DNA of 64,000 bases from Mesodorylaimus sp. YZB2_4 (Eukaryota > Nematoda > Enoplea > Dorylaimida > Dorylaimidae), in assembly GCA_030248295.1 (NCBI GenBank), contig JASANH010000237.1, forward strand, positions 186,001-250,000, read 5' to 3'. The translations under genes were made by a program, and so were the position numbers. Shown in pieces: positions 55,804 through 64,000 of the stretch (its first letter is position 1; every line of letters starts with the position of its first letter). Under the pieces are notes generated by a model. It was given only the letters and a program-made list of their open reading frames with translations, was not told the DNA's origin and searched no databases.

Positions 55804-57213
55804 ATGCCGATGTCAGTGGATCAAAAATTAATTGTTTTAAGGTTAATCGAGGAAAACAAGGAAGTTCTTTTCAATAAATTCAATTCCAAGTTGACGAATG
55901 GACAAAAGGATCGAACGTGGCGACGGATTGTGCAACAATGTCGCGATGATTACGCTTTTGATGCTACAAACGGCCAAGATTATAAGCATTTACGAAAACG
56001 TATTTGGTACGAATGGAAACGAACGGTGAAGAAGAAAGTGGACGAGAATAGCAAAACTGGTGCCCGTGGAGGCGAGGAATCTGTTCTGAGTGAGGTGAGT
56101 TCATTTATTACCAAAATTACGTATGTATACGTATTAAAATAGGCCTGGCCTCATGTCTATAGAGGATACACGTTTTAGGTTGATCTCGCGGTGTTGAACA
56201 TACTTGGGCGTGAATCAGCTGGTGTTGCTGGATTACGGTGCGTTGGAAGCCCTGCTGCTGATGGGAGCGAGCAAAATGAAAGTGCGGCGGATCGATTTGA
56301 TTTGGATGATGACGATGGAAATGGAGCCGTAGCGGATTTGTTAACAAGAAGGAGATCTTACGGCGCGACGTTCGATGATCATTCAATAGCGCCGGCAGTT
56401 GGTGATACGAGTGGCGCGAGCTCAAAAGTCAGTCGATATTCCAATGAGGCACTTTTTGGCGATGTGGATGGTGACTCGTTAGCGACGCAGCCACTGCTCA
56501 ATGCACGCTCATCATTTCAGTCACGTTTGAGTACTCAATCTACTCCTCGTCCGCAGGCTCCGCAATCAGTGATCAATAGTCAAGCATCGACGTTTTTGAG
56601 AAGCCAACCGACATCGGCTCAGTCACATTTGAATTCTCAATCTATTCCTCGTCCAGTGGTCGATACGCAAACATCAATGCGGCCATTGGATACTCTAACG
56701 GCGTCATCAAGTAGACGTAAGTGTATGATAAAATTGGATTTAACCATAATTCAGTATTCCAGTATTCAGACCCCCCACTCTCTTGGAAAGCCGAAAAGTT
56801 GGACCCCTGCCAAGATTTTTGTCCAAAACCCTTACTCCTCTCCCCCACTTCCATGCCGTGTCCCATACTTCAACAGAAGCATGACCCGGTATGTTTCTTA
56901 TTGACATTGTCCACGTTATTTAGGTGTTCAACGTCCTAAGCCATCGACAACACGCTCATCCACGGCCATCGGCTCTGTGTTACAAGACGAAGAGTACAGA
57001 GAATTGCGGGTTCGAAATTTAGAATTGCATAACAAGAATTTGGAATTGCACAATAAACTTATGGAAAACCAAATCAGTTACTTGAAATTGAAGAAAAAAT
57101 CTTTACAAATGGATATCGATGCGAGGCGGCATCATATCAGTGATAATGGTGAAGAAGGCGATCGCGAAGACCTGAATGAAACAGTTAGTAGTCTGGAAGA
57201 AGATTTTACTTAA
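55804..57213 (+). CDS. Harbinger Myb/SANT-like DNA-binding protein
   Basis: Exons 55804-56094, 56179-56716, 56924-57213 (GT-AG, phases 0 and 1) give 372 aa. Residues 1-97 are a Myb/SANT-like domain (SVDQKLIVLRLIEENKEVLF, TWRRIVQQC, HLRKRIWYEWKR). The middle is a Ser/Gln-rich low-complexity stretch with imperfect SxFQSRLSTQS-type repeats (about 200-275). The C-terminus is a coiled coil (ELRVRNLELHNKNLELHNK). In Harbinger elements this protein binds the transposon ends and brings the transposase to the nucleus. The frame is open through all three exons, so this gene looks intact, unlike its partner. I chose the ATG at 55804 because it directly begins the domain. Confidence 0.82.
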
Positions 57214-57319
57214 ATGGTGTCTTACTTGATGAGGTTAGTGGAGAAGTCGTTCAAGTTGTTGACAAGAATATGATAGTGAAAACGTCACATTTAACTTGAG
57301 CATAAATCGAACAAAACAA

Positions 57320-58645
57320 TCAAAACAAAGCAATAAGTTCCCTTCGCCTAGTAATGTCCCCTCGATTTCGAATTCTGCCACCGTGATCGTCATCCCCGTG
57401 GTGCTGGCGATCAAATTCATCCAAGAATTCGGCTGCTTCATCGTCTGGCATAAGTAAGTTGTGCAAGGCCGCGCAGCAACGAATCACTTCACATACGAAA
57501 GCTGGTTTCAAGTGCATAATGCCCAATAAGCAACGAAATCGTTGTTTCAATAAGCCAATGGCACACTCGATCAAATTTCGAGTTTTCCGATGAGCTCTGT
57601 TGTATTCGATTTCGGCTCGTGTTTGCGGATCGGCTACCGGTGTGACGAGGTAATTACAGTCACGGTACGCTGAGTCACCCAACAAAACGCCCAATCGAAT
57701 CGGCCTCCAACCATTTTCTAATCGCTGCCTAAGGCTACTCCTTCGAAAAACGCGTGCGTCATGCACCGATCCTGGCCAACGACTCGATACGTAGTAAAAT
57801 CGAAAAGAAAATGCAACTTTAGGTTTCCAATGTCCCTTTTCCAAGTATGGGTATAGGGTTGCCCCCTAAGCCAAGAGTTTCAGGAATAAAGCGTTTTTTG
57901 GACCCACTCTGTCCTGACCCCTTCCTTCTGCCCCTGTTCCGACCCCATCATTTTTAAAGGCAAAATTTTTTGCTCACCTTAATTTAGGCCCACAAACAAA
58001 CATGGCATTCAATGAATGTTGGTTCAATGAATGTTGTTGTTATAAAATCAGGTTCGTCTTCGCTGGGGGCTACGACTTTGACATAAGATCCGTCAACGCA
58101 TCCAAACACGCACAGCATGCCTCGTTCTGATAAGAATTCGTTGGCTATGCCGCGTAACTGATCATCGTTATTGGGCCAAGCAACCACATTTGGATACACG
58201 TATCGATTAACAGCCGCCACAAAACGGTGCAATGATCGAGATAATGTTGATTTGCTCACTCCGTGAGAATCCCCAGTCGTTCGATAATTATACCCAGTCG
58301 CGAGGTATCTGCAAAACAGGCTTGTATTAGATTAGGAAAATGCACAAACTTTTTCTTTGCATGCCCCAGAATCTTCTTTGATCAGACAGCCACACAGAAA
58401 ATAAATGAATTTTAATAAATTATGGGGCCTTACCATAAAGACAGCATTATTTGTTGGCGTGCTGATAAGGCGCAATTCTTATCAGTTTCATGTTGTATGT
58501 AGCGCCCAATAAGATTTTCCAATAAGTTAACGTGATCGATTGTTAAACGAAATCGTTGTCTCGTATCGATTTCATCTCTTTCGAAATTGATTCGTGGGTT
58601 CGTGGGTCGGTCGACGACGCGGTGGCGGTCCATCGTTTTCTTCAT
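57320..58645 (-). pseudogene. Harbinger DDE transposase (HARBI1-like), decayed
   Basis: Three segments in order. 58645-58434 is the N-terminal helical part. About 58312-57978 holds ATGYNYRTTGDSHGVSKSTL, RGIANEF and FGCVDGSYVKV (first catalytic D). About 57820-57320 holds SRWPGSVHDARVFRRS, LLGDSAYRDCNYLVTPV (second D) and RKTRNLIECAIGLLKQRFRC (catalytic E). So the triad is present. Defects: joining the best donor (58434) to the best acceptor makes TGA where relatives have Arg (AG-A). After PDFI the frame shifts by one inside an ACA run near 58040, because HSLNAMFVCG continues in another frame. I found no acceptor restoring the frame to the third segment. A 33-bp tandem duplication near 58670 precedes the ATG. 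Probably inactive, unless these are assembly errors. Confidence 0.78.
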
Positions 58646-59070
58646 CCGATTCCCACAATGGTGGATAATCCAACGTTCATCCGATTCCCACAATGGTATA
58701 TAATCCAACGTTCATTCCTTCGAATCAATCGAAATATATCAAAAGACTTGAAATAAATCACATTCAGTGTGAATCAGAGTATTTCCGTTTGACAAAATCG
58801 TCAAAGTCCAACTACGACCACTTTCACGTCGCTCAGTAGGCGACGGAAATTTTAGTCGTTAATTTGGTCGTTTTAGTCAGTTACGTAGTCGTAGCTCGGC
58901 GTACTGTAGATTTTGGTGAAACGCGCGCTGCCAGCTGAGTACGGGAATTCGGTCGTAGACTCCGACGACGTACTTTCCGTCGTGTCGGACATGGTGCAAC
59001 GCGAACAGCTCCGTCGGTCGGAAATCGACGTCGTTTTACGACTACGACTGCGTGGTGAAACGGACCCTGC

Positions 59071-59170
59071 TCGCCTGCTCTGGCCGTAGCCCTGGCGAGC
59101 AAGCTTTACAATAACGCACACTACACTACATGATATCCACGCGGGAGATACAAACTCAACCGTTACAATC
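59071..59170. repeat. Repeat R', part B, right of the Harbinger element
   Basis: Begins TCGCCTGCTCTGGCCGTAGC and matches 54087-54186 along about 100 bp. It completes part A at 55451-55512. Confidence 0.85.
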
Positions 59171-60659
59171 CCACCCTCCATTTGCGCACTGCAGGCATTT
59201 GCGATGGTTAGAAATGTCAGACCTGCATCGAAAAGAATATCTTGGCCTTAGAAAGGCAGCTTACTCTCTCCCAGACGCGTACAAGTAGAGTACCCTGTAC
59301 TCCAGGACACACGATCTTAGCTAAGACTAGATTTTCGCGGTGCCTGACACAATAAACCATTGGATGCTGCGAGACCAAAGGGAATGGGTTTTGCAATTTT
59401 CATTTGCATTTGAAAGTCTCACAGTTACATTGAGAACTGAAAGCCGTGGTCATATTTTGCTCGCATTCCCTGTTTGTCGTGCAGTTGTGATGACATTGTA
59501 ATTTGTCGTTTGTCAAGGGAGTTTTGAATGTGGCGCCAATTTAGTTTTGTGGATGAGGGATGTCTGCTAGTTAGAGCGAAAGAGCGGCGGGGTAGTCGGA
59601 GCTGCATAGTTTAATAGAGCTCCCTCCTCTATCTCTCGTTTGGTTGCGAGGCTGGTGTGGTGTGAACGCATTGGTAGTTTGCATACTTGCCAGCTCATAG
59701 TCTCACACCGCTTTGCTCACGCACCGCTTATGATTAGGCTACCGCAAAGTTGTTACCAGCTTCAGCACTAGCGCAGCTCACCTACTACTCACTTGCTCTG
59801 CTTGTTATCAACTAGTAAACTAGTTTTTTCTACTAAGGTCTTTAGCATAATAGCTGGAATGTCCCGCCTTGACTGGGCTGCTTGAGGGAGTTAGGCGTGG
59901 TTGATCGAATCAGTGAAAGATTGGTCAGACCCTCGCCTAGTTCCAGTCCTCAGATTGTAGCCAGAAGGATGCGTTATTGCACAGTGCGCAAAATGCAGAG
60001 CCCTTTCTTATACAATGTGAGGCACGTGACTAGGAATCAACCAAATTTGACGTTTTCACTTTTTTGCTGTACTTGGGTTCCATACCCGGGACTTTTGGGG
60101 CTGACCTCTGCTGACCAGTTAACCAGAAAATTGTAATATTTTGCAGAGGTCTTCATCGAACATAGACAAATATTGCATCGACTAGCGATTGACGATATTC
60201 CGGTGCGAGTCATGAATCAAAGAAAATCGGGGCTTACTGTTTCGTGGCTAATGGGAGACAAGAGCAGAAAAAAACAGATTTGAATTCAGTGTGTCTCATG
60301 TTATGGTTGTTATTATATTAAGCACTGTTTTATGTTCTACCAGCCTTGATATGCTGTGATACATTTTTGATATCGTCAACATTCAGGTGTAATTTATGTA
60401 TTATTGCAATGTGCTCGATTTTGCTCCGTCGATGTCTCATTGAACAGCGGAAGCAAATGTCTAAAGCGAATAGCGTCGTGTGTCTTACCTCCAGAGTGCG
60501 CATTCCCGTTTAGGGTCGAGTAAGCTATGAGTATGCGTTCACGCCACTATGTTCTCTTTGGGAATGTACACGCGGCACTATGCGAAACGTGGAGGGCGTG
60601 TATATTCTCCAAGGAAACAGATTATAGTCTTCAGCAAGATTTATACAGTCATTATACAG
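59171..60659. other. Intergenic, no gene seen; inverted dispersed repeat
   Basis: 59660-59870 is the inverted partner of 30765-30980. No protein-like ORF in the rest. Confidence 0.5.
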
Positions 60660-61413
60660 TAAAGACTAGTTGCATAAGTTTGGAGCCAGAAACAGGCTGA
60701 ACTAAGAAGACGCAAATATATATCGACCCATGCTGGAGTACGCATCTAGTTTTTACAAGAGATACTGCTTACAAGGTCATATTGTGCTGGAGACACTCCT
60801 GTCAGCACCTTCACTACTGATGGAGAAATGTAAGATTCTATTACTTTTGAACACAGCTAAAACTGCTTGGCAATGTAACATGGTCAGGGAGTCAATGAGC
60901 AAAAGAAGTTATTAGTGGTGCACGGAGTGAATGCCAGGCTTTTCCGGTCAGGAATACCCAAGACTCCTTACCGTATTCTTTTTCATATTCAGCAATCAAA
61001 TGTGACTGTACTCCTGAGAAGACGTGTACTGTACTTGTGCTTAGGCTATGGCTAGTCCCACCCATTCATAAGAGTTGCTAAGAGCTGTTAATAAGCTTAC
61101 AGATATATGAACCCTTACGCAGAAATTGCCCAGAAAATTTGGTCATACTCGCATCTGACCTGCCTGACACTTAAAGTGCAAGGCTTTTACGCACTTTTAT
61201 AAAGCTTCGCATTTTTCCTTTTTTATTCTTGCAAAATTTGCTCTATACAAAAGCAATTTTGCAAATACTGGAGTCGAACAAATGCGAAAAGGTTTCCGTA
61301 ACTGCCAAAAGTAGAAACTTGAAAAATTTGTATTATTTTTGACCCGTTTGACCCGATCTTGCAGAAAAGCAACCCGACCCGACCCGAAACTACCTGACCC
61401 GAACCATGGTCTA
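60660..61413. mobile_element. hAT-like element, diverged partial copy
   Basis: Follows 18340-19114 with many substitutions and small gaps: ACTACTGATGGAG, TCACTTTTGAACACAG-like words, CTGGAGTCGAACAA, and the end GACCCGACCCGAAAC...GGTCTA. Confidence 0.75.
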
Positions 61414-62519
61414 CATAGTTACGCTCCCCTTATCTGACCTCATTGTGGTTACAGCTCGTTGATACCGCTAGCGTTTTTTTTATGAGAGGATTATTGACGG
61501 CTTTTGGATAAGTGCTGAAGGTTTTGTGGAGGTTTTAAGGGTCGCGTGCGAAGGAATTTGCATGAGCGTCTGGTTACCCTGCTGCAAATCAAAAATTCCA
61601 TTTTAGCGGATTTACAAAAGCGAAATTTTTTTTCGTAAAATTTTACCGATACTGAACTTACTCTTACTGAACTCTTACTACTTTGAAATATACTGCATAT
61701 ACGTCCAACTTGCTCCTCTGAAGCAAAAAGTGTATCTCAACACCAAATTATCACAGAAATCATTATAAAAGTCAGTACGGCCGTACTGGCCTATTTTCAT
61801 CGTTGTACCACCCCTGGCACAGCGATAGTGTCGACCCTGGAATTCAAGCAGTTGGAACTGATTGTGAGTACAGTTAATGCATGGTTTCAGTGGTATATAG
61901 TTTTATTTGTGTCGTGTCTGGGATTCACGAAATAAGCACTGTCGAATTACTCGCAGAATCTGTTTAAATCCACAAAATTTTATTATTTTTGACCCGAAAG
62001 CATGTGACCCGGTTGGGGTTTTGAAGTCGCTGGAGTGTTCGACTCGCGGCTGGATGAATTATTTCGCGTAAAGTCCAGCCACCCTCGAGGAGTGCGCATA
62101 CCGAATGGTGAGGTAAAGCGTATGTTGGCTTCGAATTCTACGCCTTTTTCTCGAATTAAAAAATACCTTTAATATACATAAGGAAATAAATAAAACATTC
62201 CCTCGACAGTGTCTCTCGATAGAGCGACAGCCAATTGCGCGTTTTGTAGCTTTAGTTGTTGGAAACGAGGCGCTGCAATGCACTGGCCGATGGATGAGGG
62301 GCTGGATATTCCGAGCCACCAGCAGCCCCTAATGGTTCGCATTGTAGTAGAAAAGATGCAGGCCAACAATTGGCTTTGGCTAACAATAATGACGCGTGTA
62401 AGCCCGCAAACCAATTTCACAGATCCGCGTACAACGCAAAATTTGAATTTCCCGCTGCAATCCCTATGGCAGTTTCACATTGGTGAAAAATTTCGTCGCG
62501 TCAAAGTTTGTGCACGCTA
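61414..62519. other. Intergenic, no gene seen
   Basis: Another stray GACCCG-type end lies near 61991-62012. Open frames at 62059-62520 on both strands overlap each other and carry no domain. Confidence 0.45.
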
Positions 62520-62830
62520 GTGTTAGAAATAACCTCGCGGTCAAGGTCAGAATTTTGTCAAAACCCTGATTGGCCGACCCTCGGTCAAAGTCAGGGTCAA
62601 GGTCAGAAAATTTTTTGGGGTCTGGTCAAGGTAAGGGTTAGGTCAGAAAATTTTTTGGGGTCTGGTCAAGGTAAGGGTTAGGTCAGAAAATTTTTTGGGG
62701 TCTGGTCAAGGTAAGGGTTAGGTCAGAAAATTTTTTGGGGTCTGGTCAAGGTAAGGGTTAGGTCAGAAAATTTTTTGAGGGGTCGGTCAAGGTCAAGGTC
62801 AGGTCAGAATTTCTTACACCCGGTCAGAGT
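62520..62830 (+). repeat. GGTCA-rich repeat with a 40-bp tandem array
   Basis: Units start at 62601, 62641, 62681 and 62721, identical over 40 bp (AGAAAATTTTTTGGGGTCTG within each), then a diverged fifth unit at 62761. Flanks are rich in TCAAGGTCA. The 5' part matches 48655-48790. Confidence 0.9.
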
Positions 62831-62909
62831 ATTCTGACAGCGAAAGAATGTGAATTTAGTGAAATGTTGGTGAAAAACATTTCAAACTCCAGCCTTCCTG
62901 CGTGAGGAT

Positions 62910-63870
62910 CTGGGGGATCTGTTTCACAGCTCTAAATCCCAAGGCATGTCCTAAATTCTAGGACAGTCGTAAGTCATTTCACAATCAGCTCGTGCCCCAA
63001 TCTAGGACACCAAGCTGTCTTAAGTTTAGGACGACTTCGACCATGTCCTGAGACACTTTGTGGCGTCTTTCTTCCCCAGCAACGCTGCCATGCTGTCACT
63101 GCTTTGACGGCAGGTTTTTTTGGGCAGTGGCCTGTCTAGGGCAATCTTCGAGGGCCCTGTGATTGTGGCACTTTGCTTCAACTCTCTCGACTTGCAACAA
63201 CAGTTCTCTTTCAGCCGAACTGAAATTCGGTCGTCCTTTTCTAGCCATTGACGCCAAAACGGGACGACAGAATGCCATCATCATCATTTTACTGCTTACC
63301 CAAGCAAATACATGCATTTGACATGGGAAGACACACAAAATTAATTAAAACTCATACGCGTGGTGAAGTTTCTAGCAAGTATTCTCCCATGGTACAGAGT
63401 CCCGCAAAAGAGTCGCAAAACTCCGTTTGTAGGACTCAAATTTTTGACTTGTAATAATCGAATGATGTGGCTCACACACTCGCCCACTAACATGACAGAT
63501 TTGTGTATAAAAGGAGAATTCCCACGTCATTAAACTCATGGAAAAGCTCATAAAACAAACTAGATTTTGCATGTTTACAGTTCTCATATAAAGTGAACTA
63601 GCCTGCCTTAGCCAACGAGTCCTCGTATGACATTATAAAATCATTCAAATACAAACTTCGACCAGCAATGAGTGCCCGGCTAATTTCTAGCGTTTTCTAG
63701 CGTTAAATTTTCTGATCTGATAAAATGTCTGAAGTCGTCCTTTTTTAATGTGAAACAAGATGTTACATGTTTCAGGACGCGCTTAAATCCACGAATAAGA
63801 CACCTCTATGACAGCTATTGTGACACGAACCCGCCAAAAAATTAGGATCGGATTGTGAAACTGGCCCCTG
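62910..63870. mobile_element. Second Harbinger-like element, internally decayed
   Basis: Left end GGGGATCTGTTTCACAGC (62913) and right end ATTGTGAAACTGGCCC (to 63867) are imperfect inverted repeats of the Harbinger type. CTG flanks both sides (62910-62912, 63868-63870). It contains palindromic TCCTAAATTCTAGGA-type words and a Myb/SANT fragment on the minus strand. No transposase is visible. Confidence 0.6.
63096..63248 (-). pseudogene. Myb/SANT-like domain fragment of the Harbinger-like element
   Basis: From the ATG at 63248 the frame reads MARKGRPNFSSAERELLLQV, the usual start of transposon Myb/SANT-like DNA-binding domains. The continuation (VEAKCHNHRALEDC) no longer fits and the frame ends at 63096, about 50 codons. 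Probably a relic of the element's DNA-binding gene. 63871-64000 shows nothing assignable. Confidence 0.5.
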
Positions 63871-64000
63871 CTGATTGTGAGTCTTGTGCTATTGCAGTTA
63901 TCTCACTCGCACAGTCCCCTACCTGCCCAGCTGCATAGACTACTGTGCCGGCGTAGTGTGCGCTTGCATCGGCCGCGGCCATACACAAATCCATGGCCGC

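Larger units (their letters stand above)
55513..59067. mobile_element. Harbinger-type DNA transposon, 3.55 kb, complete ends
   Basis: The left end GGGTCCGTTTCACCACGCAG is mirrored by CTGCGTGGTGAAACGGACCC at the right end (TIRs match over at least 23 bp). Subterminal GTCGGA/GTCGTA repeats follow both ends. Inside are the two standard Harbinger genes, Myb/SANT on plus and DDE transposase on minus, convergent. The flanks read CAG on the left and CTG or TGC on the right, consistent with a 3-bp CWG target with one change. The element splits repeat R', and the empty site is seen at 54081-54092. Confidence 0.92.

Noticed and set aside
1..64000. CRISPR arrays, bacterial operons or riboswitches
   Set aside because: Introns, SINEs and animal protein families show nuclear animal DNA; the tandem repeats seen are minisatellites and lack spacer structure.

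Overview
The window is nuclear DNA of an invertebrate animal. Genes are split by GT-AG introns (about 50 bp to 1.7 kb), spacing is loose, and roughly half of the non-genic sequence is repeats: tRNA-derived SINEs, hAT-like and Harbinger-like DNA transposons, fold-back elements, minisatellites and poly-C/G runs. The gene content fits a protostome: a TTC39 gene, claudin-like tetraspans, a secreted protein with only a Hog domain, a PAN plus GH45-cellulase protein, two rhodopsin-type receptors, an LRR receptor and a Tudor fragment. Standalone Hog proteins and a divergent NRY-type receptor hint at Ecdysozoa, but I cannot name the species or even the phylum from this sequence.

Layout. 115-5735 (+): complete 13-exon TTC39 gene, rebuilt exon by exon (560 aa). 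7620-22651 (+): tandem array of six claudin-like loci, five with the same two-exon structure and one orphan first exon. 27055-28448 (+): FMRFamide-receptor-like GPCR, 2 exons. 32257-32997 (-): signal peptide, Gly-rich segment and Hog/Hint domain in one exon. 37750-38418 (+): PAN/apple domain joined to the N-terminal part of a GH45 endoglucanase, cut off before the catalytic acid. 40731-44196 (+): two-exon LRR type I membrane protein. 50720-51673 (+): intronless GPCR behind a CRE/TATA promoter. 54251-55438 (-): Tudor-domain fragment between two copies of a ~160 bp repeat. 55513-59067: a complete Harbinger element with an intact-looking Myb/SANT gene and a decayed transposase; it sits inside the second repeat copy. 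59.2-64 kb: repeats only.

The clearest higher-order structures are (i) the claudin array, where duplication kept the phase-0 intron just after the first extracellular loop; (ii) the Tudor fragment bracketed by direct repeats, with an intact repeat showing the empty site of the Harbinger insertion; (iii) a small-element family with ends like TTTTCTGTTAGCCGTGC, present as paired ends, single ends and a degenerate tandem array; and (iv) a SINE nested in another SINE with a 12 bp target duplication. All exon joins were made by eye from splice consensus, reading frame and family resemblance; no alignment or database search was run.
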